Positions 10,232-19,868 of a DNA stretch of 64,000 bases are shown in pieces. The DNA is taken from contig JALBYF010000029.1 in the NCBI GenBank assembly GCA_023212725.1, positions 1 to 64,000 of the forward strand, in the 5' to 3' direction. How positions within the stretch are numbered: the stretch's first letter is position 1; every line of letters starts with the position of its first letter. The position numbers and the translations under genes are program-made. The DNA comes from Tranzscheliella williamsii (Eukaryota; Basidiomycota; Ustilaginomycetes; Ustilaginales; Ustilaginaceae). Under the pieces are notes generated by a model, which did not search any database, was not told the DNA's origin, and was given only the letters and a program-made list of their open reading frames with translations.

Positions 10232-10841
10232 CAGCAATCACATGGACATTAAATTACTTTGTTGATCACAGACTTGGCGAAAGAAGTGAAAAACATATCA
10301 AAGGTCTAGTGATCTTTGCTCGCACAAACGTGCAATCGCGACCGTTGTTTTAAAAGGATCGTGCGGGACGGCATCCGCATGGGAAAGTTATATGCTCGAC
10401 TGAGTTGAGAATGTCATCGGGTGAAGGCGCTCCTGAGAGCTGCTCATCTGCAGGTTCGTAGCCATTGCCGTATATCGCCGGAGTCAGGCGAGCCAAGTCT
10501 AGTCTTCCCAGCCTTTGAAAACTGTCTCTTTGCATACGATACTCGTCCTACACAGTATGGTGCTTTAATGCTTGCTGGTCTACTGTGTCCTTTTCATCCA
10601 ATATTACCACGCTTTCATCAACGTTACAGTCACGATCCTCGCAAAGATTGCAAGCAAAAATTACACAAAGACAACTTTTGTGCTGTACACTTTGTGTGCA
10701 AGTGAAAAGAGATCATTTAACTGGAGAGGTCTATCGTGAAAACCCAAATCTAGCGAAGTCTAGCAGCACAGACTGAGGGCTTGAATGCGCTTGCCACTAG
10801 CCTTCTGCCAAGTTTGAAAGTATAACCCATTGAGCGTCATA
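10232..10841. other. Convergent 3' region, no gene
   Basis: This holds the 3' flanks of the mannosyltransferase (+) and HRD3 (-). It is relatively AT-rich around 10,250-10,320 and 10,600-10,750, as expected for transcript ends. No open frame with recognisable content was found. Confidence 0.4.
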
Positions 10842-13800
10842 TCAGACCCCCGCAAGATCGTTTCCGGCGTTGCGGTCTGGCCTTGGCGCCCACGATTCCT
10901 GCCAGTCGGGTCTTGCCGCCCTGTCCCTTTCGAGGCGTTGCTGATCGTTCTGAGCAAGCTCTACTCCTTGTTGTTCGCGACGCTCCCGCTGGAGACGCAG
11001 CTGAACATGTTGTCTCATGTACGCCAAATAGGCCAAACCACCCAGGGCAACGATAAGCAGGCCGGTCTCGATCATGTCGTCGAGGTCTTCGTCAGACTCG
11101 TCTGGACGCGCCGCCCACGTCTCTGGTTCAGAGGGATCGCCGTAGCCGCCGCCCGATTCGTCGCCAAATCCGTCTGCGCCGTTCGCACCGCCCTTCTTTT
11201 GGTTCAGCAAAGCAAGTTCCTCTGCTTCCGTGTAGGCGGCAGTACTTGTATCAGACGAAGCGTAAGAATAGAACAGGGACATGGCGCTTGCGCTCGACTC
11301 TGAATTGAATAGGGCCGCCCAAAGCGCTCGCAGATGTAGCTTGATGAGGCTGAGCGCCACGGGCAGGTAGGCCTCCTCGCTTACGGCAACGGCTTTGTCG
11401 TAAAACCGCTTGGCGAGATGAAAGTCCTGGGTCGCAACGCCAATCCCCTTTTCATACATCCAGCCCATGTTCCAAAGAGCCAGTCCGGACGGATGCCGGT
11501 CGGCCGCCGCGGAATAGCAGGCGGCTGCCTTCTCGTACGCTGGTTGGCCCGGATTACCTGTGCCGATACCGTGGAAGTAGTAATCTCCCATTTTGACCAT
11601 CGCATCCACATTATGTTGGGCAGCTGACCGGGTCCAATGAATCAGCGCGAGGCGGTCGGTCGCGTTGTCCTGGGGGGGGTCAATCGCCGGCAAACGTAGC
11701 TTCCGCTTGTCTCTGTCAAGGATGTAGGCGACATTGTTCTGAGCCGCTTCGAAGCCCATATCCGATGCGAGAGTCCAGCCCAGCAACGCTTTGGATTTGT
11801 CATTGCGTCGCCAGGCGTGCTCAGCTTTGTGGAAGGAGGGGGCGGACCAATCGCCGCGCTCTGCTGTTTCCTTGAATCCAGCGACAGCATGAAGGCATGC
11901 CTCATTATATTGCTTCTCCCTGGCTAGCTTGGCATTGATGGTAGCCAAGAGGTAATAAGCTTCAAAGGGATTGACGCCGAACAAGGCGGCCAAATGCAGG
12001 CTCTTCGAAGCGCTCTGAGTATCGCCCAAATCTAGATGAATCTTGGCCAGGTTCGTATGCGCACCGCCGTGCTTGTGTTTTGCCGCAGCTTCGAAGTAAG
12101 CCACGGCAGAGCCAATGTCTCGCTTGACAGCCAGACCGTCCCGTTTCATGATACCCATACCATTATAAGACTCTGCGTCGCCCGTACTCGCGCCTCGAGA
12201 GAACCACACCCAGGCCCGGGCGAAGTCTTGAGGGACACCCTCCCCTCGTAGATACATCCTACCAATCATTCCGGCAGCAACTCCGGCGTGAGCTACCAGG
12301 CCGTCTTCAGCATCCAGCTGAACGTCCTTACCCCTTTCCGCCTGGTTTGCAGCCCGGCTGATGGGCCCGCCTGGATCCACAGAGCCTGCATCTTTGGGCC
12401 AAACCTCGCGGGCAATCCGCATCAGCCATTCCAAAGCCTTTGTGTAGTCTCTTCTGACCGCGCCAGCAGAATCGCCAGGTGCATAGATGCTTCCGTGGTA
12501 ATAGACCTGAGCAATTGTTAGCATACCTTTGACATCACCATGCTCGGCATGGTAGATTTGGTACTCGAGCAGGTCTTCCAAGGCAGAGGAATCGCCGCCT
12601 GAGCCCGGGCTGCGGTTGAGGACCGCCTGAACAGCTGGCTTCAGAGCTGCATAGCCGGTTGAGGCAGCAGAAGCGCCAGGTCCGTACACACCGCCGTCTA
12701 AATCGGACAGCCTCAATTTAGTGTAGGGTAGTGTTAGTCCGCCTGGTGGCCCTTGGAGGAAGCGCGCGTAGGTATCGGAGGCAGCAGATTCGTACCACTT
12801 GAGCGCAGCCCAGCAAGAGGGCTTGACGCCGATGCCCACCTTATAGCGGAAACCGAGCGCCATCTGGGATGGTGCATGACCCTGTTCGGCAGCGGCAGTA
12901 TAATGCAAAAGCGCTTTGGCCTGGCGAATCCCGTCGTCCCTCTTGATCCTTGCAAATGTTTCACGGCGTTGTTTCCATGCAGACCGCACTTGGGCGGGTG
13001 ATCCAGTAGCATGAGCAATATCCTGACTGTGTGGCAGGACCCAATCACCCAGTACTGTGGACTCCCACCCACTGCCGTCCAGGAATGCTAATCGAGCATG
13101 CGCACTAGCGTTGCCGGCCATCGACAGGCCATGTTGGTCGTGGCCGTGGTGAATCATACGCTGATAACAGGCTCGGGCACGTGCAAGGTTGGGCCGCGAT
13201 CCGTGTGTACCCCATAGAGAGTGCTCTGCTAGAACCCAGAGGGCGTCCGATAAGGCTTGCTGCGAGGTACCATTGCTGTGCTGCTGTGCCAAGATATCCT
13301 CCAGCGTTCCCGGCTGTTCAGCAGGTGGGGACTGGTATGCTTCTCTCTCCCATTCTACGCCTTGGCGGCCCCATCCGGCGTGTTCGAGCAAGCGTACGGC
13401 ACGAAGGCGGGCCGACTCGGTCTTGGAACTGCTCTCGTTACTGGGTGGGGATGGCCGGGAGAACCAGCGATCGAGAAGCGGAGGGAGAAGCATGTAGCTG
13501 CGCCACTTGTGCAACCCCGGCTGATTGCCCTGATCATCGCGAAAAGGACCGAACATTACAAGTTCCCATGGGCTCTGCTCGGGATGTTCAGAGACCATGC
13601 CAGTTTGAAGCCTTTCCCAATCCGGCCAGAGGGCTAGCGGCTGTGCGCCGGCAAATCCGCCATCATCGGAGTACGCGGCGAGAGGTGGGCCGAGCCATTT
13701 GGACCGCGATCCGAGCAAGCTTGTCGAGGTAGGTAAGCCCTCGATAGAGAAGAGTGCAGACGACCGGCGGGTGTAGCTGAAGAGAGAGCTGGTCAGACCG

Positions 13801-14165
13801 GCCAGTGCACGTAGGATGGTGCCTAAAGGCGTCCAGGACCGAAGGACGCCCCACAGAAGCCGCAAGTGTGATCGTGCTCTGCCAGTTGCGGGCACAGACT
13901 TGGATTTGGGCGCGGTAGACTGGGATGAGGGCGCAATGGGCCTGGCTTTTATTGTCGTTCTGAGAAGAGCCAGAGCCTCATCGTAAGCGTGTTGCGGCGA
14001 CGGCGGACTTCCCCTGGGTTGGGCTGACACTGGAGTGTGCGAGTTAGCTTGCGATGGCGAGTCACCCTGAGCTTGGACCAGGATGAAGAGTATTGGTATA
14101 AAGCAGAGAAAGTATATCAAGAGTGGCCGAGCCGCCCGGGTACCGTCGAGGAGGCTCCTTGACAT
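10842..14165 (-). CDS. HRD3: HRD3/SEL1L-type ER-associated degradation subunit
   Basis: This is an intronless protein of 1,107 residues from the ATG at 14165. A hydrophobic signal sequence (LLIYFLCFIPILFILVQAQG) opens it. The lumenal body carries many Sel1-type repeats with the A-x-x-x-Y/W-x-x-x-A pattern, for example KALLHYTAAAEQGHAPSQMA, GRMYLRGEGVPQDFARAWVW and GDYYFHGIGTGNPGQPAYEK. Close to the end is one membrane segment (TGLLIVALGGLAYLAYM, about 1034-1050), then a charged cytosolic tail. Signal, Sel1 array and single C-terminal anchor are the architecture of HRD3/SEL1L, which holds the HRD1 ubiquitin ligase at the ER and receives misfolded lumenal proteins. It is longer than the yeast and human proteins (about 800-830 residues), mainly through N-terminal and C-terminal low-complexity sequence. 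A CACGTG lies at 14456-14461, about 290 bases upstream. Confidence 0.88.
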   Translation of the reverse strand: MSRSLLDGTRAARPLLIYFLCFIPILFILVQAQGDSPSQANSHTPVSAQPRGSPPSPQHAYDEALALLRTTIKARPIAPSSQSTAPKSKSVPATGRARSHLRLLWGVLRSWTPLGTILRALAGLTSSLFSYTRRSSALFSIEGLPTSTSLLGSRSKWLGPPLAAYSDDGGFAGAQPLALWPDWERLQTGMVSEHPEQSPWELVMFGPFRDDQGNQPGLHKWRSYMLLPPLLDRWFSRPSPPSNESSSKTESARLRAVRLLEHAGWGRQGVEWEREAYQSPPAEQPGTLEDILAQQHSNGTSQQALSDALWVLAEHSLWGTHGSRPNLARARACYQRMIHHGHDQHGLSMAGNASAHARLAFLDGSGWESTVLGDWVLPHSQDIAHATGSPAQVRSAWKQRRETFARIKRDDGIRQAKALLHYTAAAEQGHAPSQMALGFRYKVGIGVKPSCWAALKWYESAASDTYARFLQGPPGGLTLPYTKLRLSDLDGGVYGPGASAASTGYAALKPAVQAVLNRSPGSGGDSSALEDLLEYQIYHAEHGDVKGMLTIAQVYYHGSIYAPGDSAGAVRRDYTKALEWLMRIAREVWPKDAGSVDPGGPISRAANQAERGKDVQLDAEDGLVAHAGVAAGMIGRMYLRGEGVPQDFARAWVWFSRGASTGDAESYNGMGIMKRDGLAVKRDIGSAVAYFEAAAKHKHGGAHTNLAKIHLDLGDTQSASKSLHLAALFGVNPFEAYYLLATINAKLAREKQYNEACLHAVAGFKETAERGDWSAPSFHKAEHAWRRNDKSKALLGWTLASDMGFEAAQNNVAYILDRDKRKLRLPAIDPPQDNATDRLALIHWTRSAAQHNVDAMVKMGDYYFHGIGTGNPGQPAYEKAAACYSAAADRHPSGLALWNMGWMYEKGIGVATQDFHLAKRFYDKAVAVSEEAYLPVALSLIKLHLRALWAALFNSESSASAMSLFYSYASSDTSTAAYTEAEELALLNQKKGGANGADGFGDESGGGYGDPSEPETWAARPDESDEDLDDMIETGLLIVALGGLAYLAYMRQHVQLRLQRERREQQGVELAQNDQQRLERDRAARPDWQESWAPRPDRNAGNDLAGV

Positions 14166-14901
14166 ACTTGCCTTACCTGCTGCAACGTCGTGAGAGTTTC
14201 AAGGCATAGCAAATACAAGAGAACGAGGTACAAGCTTGCCGCTGTTACTGCCTCCTGTTGCGTTGAAGAGATGAGGATCAGCGGCCTTCTCGAAAGGTGG
14301 TCCATCCTCATCACTTTCCATGCGCGACACGCAAGCCTCCGAACACCCCCACCATAAACCCTGAAGCTCGACAACCTTACGGGTCGAGCGTATGCCGGCC
14401 GGATCATTCACTCCACTTTCTGGATTTTAGTCCTAAAACCCGCACGAAAGAGCGACACGTGACAAAGGGGGTGAATGAGGGGGATCTAAATCGGCACCTG
14501 ACGGTAGCGTTGCCAGCCGATCTGTGCTGCGTGGTAACACAGCCGTCTCCGATTCCTCTTTCTTCCGTCCCTCACCTTTCTAATCCTTGCTATCGCCGAT
14601 TGGCTCCACACTGTCCCTCCCGATCTCTCCCTCTCTTCTTTCTCGTTGCGCCTGTTACGGCGGCCTGGGAGCCTTAAAACCGGGCCCGATTGCATCATGC
14701 TCCATTTGCGCAAACCCTCATGTATTCTCCCCCCTACAATACTATCTATGATATGTTCCTGACCTCCGCCTGCACCGAGACATAGATGTAAGAAGATCCG
14801 AGATTACAGATGCAAAGGATATACAAGACTCGGGAGGAGATGGTCCAGGTAGCCGCTAAGATAAAGGAATGACATGAGGCAGGCCAAAGGGGCAGGGAGG
14901 T
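14166..14901. other. Intergenic region upstream of HRD3
   Basis: No gene is visible. The palindrome CACGTG at 14456-14461 contains the ACGTG core recognised by unfolded-protein-response bZIP factors and bHLH factors. Because HRD3 is a classic stress-response target this may be functional, but a single hexamer is weak evidence. The left end holds the 3' flank of the acyltransferase fusion gene. Confidence 0.35.
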
Positions 14902-17900
14902 CTATACTTTGCGTCCTAGTCCGCCCGACGTTGCTCGCCAGACAGCCTTGGAGATGGTGCCACCCCAGTGGTCAAAAGTCCTGGTCCAATATTCGGCCAG
15001 GAGGAAGAGAAGGGAATACGAGGTGGTGAAGACAAGCAGGATGGTAGCCCAGTAGGGTACGCCGGCAGTGAGCAGCGTCATACAGAGCCAGGCCGCCCAG
15101 GTCCAAAAGATTACACCGTGCATCAAGAAGACAGCAAAGGCGTGGCGGCCGATGTACGACCACACCCTGAGCCTGAAGAACCCTCGGAGCAAATTGCTCA
15201 AGTCGGCGAGCAAGAAGAAGGAAAAGGTGAGAACCCAGGCGGCCACCCGTGGGTCTGTATAGCTGTTGGTCTTCGCGGCAGTCCAGGCATGTGGCTGCGA
15301 TGTCATCCAGTCAGGATGCAGCTGATGATCCCAGTTGTCGAAGCCCACACCCGGCGAGGTGGGCACCTGCGAAAGGTATTGCTGCGTCCATGCAGCAAGG
15401 AAAATCACCCATGCAAACACCTGGCCGTGGATGCGCAGCTTGGCTGCAGCTTCAGACAACCCTAGCCGTTTAGCGATAAAGCTGGGAATTAGAGGGAAGC
15501 CTTTGGCCGCTTTTGCTTGGTAGTTCAGCTTGCTGTCCAGATCGGTGACAATCAAGCCGGCCATGAAGAAAGAATCCCAGGTATTGGCATACCAGCTCAA
15601 AGAAACGCAGAGTGCATAAAATGTGAATCGCTTGTAGGCGTTCTTGATCTCGTGCGCGACCAAGGCGCAGATCATGCAGGTCCAGGTGCCCTGAACAATC
15701 ACCGGGATCGTCCACAGCACACCAGTGGCGTATCCCGTGACCAGGGCCGGACTGTCGGGCGGCGCAGACCACCACAACGATATGAAGGCGTTTAGGAAGA
15801 CCATGATATTGTCGTAATTTTGCCAGTAAGACCAGGTCGACCAGGTGCGGGAGGCCAGCCGAGGAACCCACTTGTAGGCACCCAGGTCCATCAACATGTA
15901 GTTTGCCAGCACAGCTCCTCCTGTCGGCAGGGCCAGTCTTGGAATACGTCGGACGGTAGAGTCGGCCATGCCTTGGAGTCCCCCCTTGAGCAGATACCGA
16001 TTCATCATTGTCCGCGAGGGAAGCATGAAGAAGATCGACAGTTTAAGTCCCTGGTTCACAAACAGGGGTCCAATAAGCGAACGGAACCAAAACTCAAAGC
16101 GGGGATAGTGATGAGCCGCAGTGGGAGTAGTGATGCCGTACTCGTAAATCAGCATGAAGTGGTGGAACGACACCAGGAAACAGGCAAAGCCTCGCATACC
16201 ATCAAGGTAGTCAATGCGGCGCGCGCCCGTCGAGGTAAGTTGAGTGGACCCCTTGACGAAGAGCACGTTGTTCACCCGGCGCAGTATAGTTTGAACGAAG
16301 GATTCAGGCACCTTGACTCCACTTCCTTGACCGTCTCGCGCCTTGCGACCTACAGCATCACCCAATTGAGGCTCGGCGAGAGCACCGACATGGCCATCTA
16401 CCGAGTGGAGGTCTCGCTGCTGCCACTGAATGATCTGAGGTTTCTGAAAGGCTTCATGGGTTTCACTGCCGAAGACCTCAAAAACAGATCCTGCGCGCGA
16501 GGTGCCCTCGTGCTGGAAGTGACCCGAGGCAGAAGTGGTGCTTTGGTGAGAAAGGGTTGAATCAGCGCCTTGACGCAAAAGCTGCTCTCTCGTTAAATGA
16601 CCCGAGCTGGATGGCGGGTAGTTGATCATCTCGACCTCGTCATACGGTGTCTTGTCGCCAGCCTCCCCGCCTGAGACGTCTCGATGGCCGGACAGGCTAT
16701 GCGTAACGATAGATCCTGGCCGCGACGAAGCGATGCCGGGAGCGACGTAAGGGAGCGATTGGGCAAGGTTCATATCTTCGATCCACCGGGGAGTTTCAGA
16801 CGAATCGCGTCCGCGCTGATCGAAACCATCCGACGGCTTCTGGTTCAAGTGGCCTACCGAGCCGTATCGCGGTAGCACGGAGAAGGAGCTGTTTCGCGAG
16901 TGGCTACCGTACGACTTGTTATCGTCATCAAGATGATCGTCGTCGCTCGCACTGTCTGAATCATAGATCAGATCTGGCGACTCCCACAATGAGACCGTCC
17001 GGGTAGCATCATGACCTGAGTTGCTTGTAGGTGTCATGGCACCTGGCGTGGCGCTATCGAAGATCTTGGACTTGTCGTCGAGACCGTCAGAGTCTGCCTG
17101 CGGCACGCTGGCCGTCCCGCTGACGTGCACGATGGGCGGCTCGGATGCCTCCTGCTGAGATTGTATAGCGGCAGCGCGCTGCTTGTCCTGTGCCTTGATG
17201 GAGCGGATGACAAGGCCATGGAGAATAGTCATAAGAAAGATGCCACCGGTAATCGAAATTATGATGATGGCATACAGAGGTGAATGGAAGGTGTTGGGGG
17301 GCAGCTTTTGCTTGGCCATAGCTGCCAGGTCAAAGGGGGTGCTATCGCGGAGGGTGAGATCCTCAGTGCTACATACAGCGTTGCCACCTGCGGCAGAACA
17401 CTGCGATGCGAATTGGGAGTGCCTCTGCTCTAGACTCGAGTTGAAAAAGAAGCGAGCATAACGGACATGAGTCAGGAGCGGCTGCTTGAGAGGGGGACCC
17501 TGAGACTGAGAAGGCTCTCCATTTGCCCAAGCTTGGAAGCTGATGGGCGCAGGTGCGGAGGGGATGTAAGAAGCGTTGATGCCCTTCTGAACCGCATAGA
17601 AGCTGGCACTGTCGTTGTGGGCCGCGTTGCGCCACTGTATAGTCGAAGGATCCCAGTCAAAGCGGTGTTCAAGGTAGTCTTGTGTCTCCAGAGCGCTAAT
17701 GTTGGTTTTGACGGGTTCGTCGTTGTGGTTGTAAGCAGACCACGACCACTGGAGGGTGGAGTTCGCCGGCAGGTCTGATGTGAAGATACCCACATTGATG
17801 GTTTCTGACTCATTGTAGAAAGCTCCAAACTTGAAGGCAGCTCCTCGACTTTGAGAGACGGCTGGCTGAATCTCGGCGCGGAAAGATCCGTATTGGATAT

Positions 17901-18333
17901 CGCGCCTGCGAGTGACGACCTGAGAGCCATTGACGATGCGATGCTGAGCATTGGCAGGTGAGACTTGGAGAGCAAGGCTATTGTCTTCGATAAAGGTGTT
18001 GTTGTAGCTGACAGCGCTGCGGTAAGTAGCGAGGAAGCTGGTTTCCCAGTTGTTGACAAAGTCACCAACGAGCGACCATGCCTGCTGCCCACTTCCCGTA
18101 TCCCCCGGGTCAACAGCGCCGTAAATGCGTGGAGAAGGTGAAGGGTTGGTGACAACATCGTCAAGGCCGGTCTCGTTGAAGTAGGTAATGGTCCTGTCTG
18201 TCCAAAGAGCCTGGGTGACTGGGTCGAGGTATCCACACTCGCACTCCGCATGAGTCGAAGGAATCGTGGAAGCTGCTAGCAGCAGGGCTGCCGCCGTGGC
18301 AACCAGTGGAATGACTGGTTGTGAAGACCACAT
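14902..18333 (-). CDS. ConA/GH16-like ectodomain fused to membrane acyltransferase-3
   Basis: This is an intronless protein of 1,143 residues. It has a signal peptide (about 1-29), then a Cys- and Asn-glycosylation-rich beta-sandwich domain to about 330. The ordered strands there (QYGSFRAEIQPA, GAAFKFGAFYN, HRFDWDPSTIQWR) resemble fungal GH16/concanavalin-A-fold domains. The segment that should hold the catalytic ExDxxE reads SETINVGI (about 175-182), so the acids appear to be replaced. A membrane segment (about 350-375) leads into a long acidic, Ser-rich linker. From about 709 an acyltransferase-3 domain begins with YLDGMRGF and FHHF (R714, H724, H725), with about ten hydrophobic segments to the C-terminus. 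Such enzymes transfer acyl groups across a membrane onto sugars. I infer a surface-glycan acylase guided by a non-catalytic sugar-binding domain. It is divergent from the GT2 gene. Confidence 0.8.
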   Translation of the reverse strand: MWSSQPVIPLVATAAALLLAASTIPSTHAECECGYLDPVTQALWTDRTITYFNETGLDDVVTNPSPSPRIYGAVDPGDTGSGQQAWSLVGDFVNNWETSFLATYRSAVSYNNTFIEDNSLALQVSPANAQHRIVNGSQVVTRRRDIQYGSFRAEIQPAVSQSRGAAFKFGAFYNESETINVGIFTSDLPANSTLQWSWSAYNHNDEPVKTNISALETQDYLEHRFDWDPSTIQWRNAAHNDSASFYAVQKGINASYIPSAPAPISFQAWANGEPSQSQGPPLKQPLLTHVRYARFFFNSSLEQRHSQFASQCSAAGGNAVCSTEDLTLRDSTPFDLAAMAKQKLPPNTFHSPLYAIIIISITGGIFLMTILHGLVIRSIKAQDKQRAAAIQSQQEASEPPIVHVSGTASVPQADSDGLDDKSKIFDSATPGAMTPTSNSGHDATRTVSLWESPDLIYDSDSASDDDHLDDDNKSYGSHSRNSSFSVLPRYGSVGHLNQKPSDGFDQRGRDSSETPRWIEDMNLAQSLPYVAPGIASSRPGSIVTHSLSGHRDVSGGEAGDKTPYDEVEMINYPPSSSGHLTREQLLRQGADSTLSHQSTTSASGHFQHEGTSRAGSVFEVFGSETHEAFQKPQIIQWQQRDLHSVDGHVGALAEPQLGDAVGRKARDGQGSGVKVPESFVQTILRRVNNVLFVKGSTQLTSTGARRIDYLDGMRGFACFLVSFHHFMLIYEYGITTPTAAHHYPRFEFWFRSLIGPLFVNQGLKLSIFFMLPSRTMMNRYLLKGGLQGMADSTVRRIPRLALPTGGAVLANYMLMDLGAYKWVPRLASRTWSTWSYWQNYDNIMVFLNAFISLWWSAPPDSPALVTGYATGVLWTIPVIVQGTWTCMICALVAHEIKNAYKRFTFYALCVSLSWYANTWDSFFMAGLIVTDLDSKLNYQAKAAKGFPLIPSFIAKRLGLSEAAAKLRIHGQVFAWVIFLAAWTQQYLSQVPTSPGVGFDNWDHQLHPDWMTSQPHAWTAAKTNSYTDPRVAAWVLTFSFFLLADLSNLLRGFFRLRVWSYIGRHAFAVFLMHGVIFWTWAAWLCMTLLTAGVPYWATILLVFTTSYSLLFLLAEYWTRTFDHWGGTISKAVWRATSGGLGRKV

Positions 18334-19868
18334 CGCTGAGCTAGCCAGAAGTAGGAGTCTACTTAGCTATTGCGGGTTGAGGAGGGTCTTTTGCAGATGG
18401 AAGAGAGCAGGAAGGGATGGAGACTTGGGAAAGAGGCGAACATCAAATACGGGGGAAGGTCATGCGGCGCGAGGACGGGACGAATCGTTAGAGAAGAAGC
18501 TCGGTAGCTAAGCAGGCAGCTCAAACGGACCAGCTGAAAGAGACCAAATGTAACCGCGAGAAAGCCTGGTATGGACACCAAGCGTAAAGATAGCTGCAGC
18601 TTGAGGCGAATCTCCTTGGAACGTTTCAGGAGCAAGAGAGAAGGCCGAAAGTGAGAGACAACCGCAGAGGTCCGTCCGCTGTATCCGTGCTACTCTCCTA
18701 GGCTTATCGAGCGGCCTTGAGAGAAAGTCGAGGGTTTCGATCTGCTGAGATGACGATGTGCTCGTGCCCTAGTGGCCGACGTCGCGTGGAGAATGCTTTC
18801 ATCCAGGCGGCCAACTGTGGGCTCAGAACGACTTGTCGTGGACGGTAGACAATATTCATGGCAAGATAGCCAAGCGACATCGTGGGCATCTGTTTCAGCC
18901 TACTGCAACTAAGGGTGTCGAACTTTCGCAACGCCAGTAAATACATACAGTAGATCGCGATGCTGTGAGGCGGCCACGGCCTGACTGGGCTGCCGCTTCT
19001 TCCAGTCTGTAGAGCAAGTTCAGGGTATTGCTGGGTGGGGGTAGACTGGCGCAGTGTGAATGGGAAGCCTTGCGTTCGTCTTTGTTGGCAAATCGCCATC
19101 CATCACGATGGCAAAAGTGGGGCCTCATTGACGGCCATCGAAAGATTCTGACATCCAAATGGTGGATCTGGGTGTGTGCTTCGCTACGTCAGGCTTGCAG
19201 GCGCGTCAGTTTCCTTTCCCGGCGGTCTATGCTAATTTACGCTAGACCGACGCCCGCCACTATTTAGGCGACGCAAAGGCGAAGAGGAAGGGCTACGCTA
19301 ACACCGGGCATACGCGCAATTCGCCGTCGTGGCGGTTAGCCTGACGCTGCCTCCTGGGTCCGTAGAGCGATCAGCCGTTCCGGTGTATAACGCCGCTGCG
19401 TTGCATACGCTCACCGTACCAGGAGGAGCCTGGTCGAAAACAGCGTCGATCGGTCTGTCTGCCGGTCTGTGTAGGTAACAGATTCCTTCTGGAGGGAGGG
19501 CCAGCGTAGCGACTTGGCGTCTCAAAGGCTCGCCCTCCCACGCAAGCTAGGCGCAAGCTAGTCCGCCGCGACGGCCATCTGCTGTGCTGTGCTTCGTACA
19601 CTCACACTGGTCCAAGTTCTGCCTATCTCGTCTTCAATTGCATCGCCTTGCCCGCCCTCACAAGCCGAACAGGCTCAGTACGGTACGCACGACTCCAGCA
19701 TTTCGGTCAGACGCAGCCAGGTCTCCTTCCAAGCTGTGGGCCGGTCTACGCCGTTGGCTCTTCTCTATTTTGCCAACGCCTTTTTCCATTCTCCCTTACC
19801 TTCCACATCCTCAACGCACGTCGTAACATCTTTCTTCTCCGCAAGACAATCAATCGAACGCTACCACA
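18334..19868. other. Divergent intergenic region between the acyltransferase fusion and GT2
   Basis: About 1.5 kb between two head-to-head genes for surface-glycan proteins. No convincing gene is present. Short frames on both strands have no domain content. The final 250 bases before the GT2 ATG are pyrimidine-rich. Confidence 0.4.
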
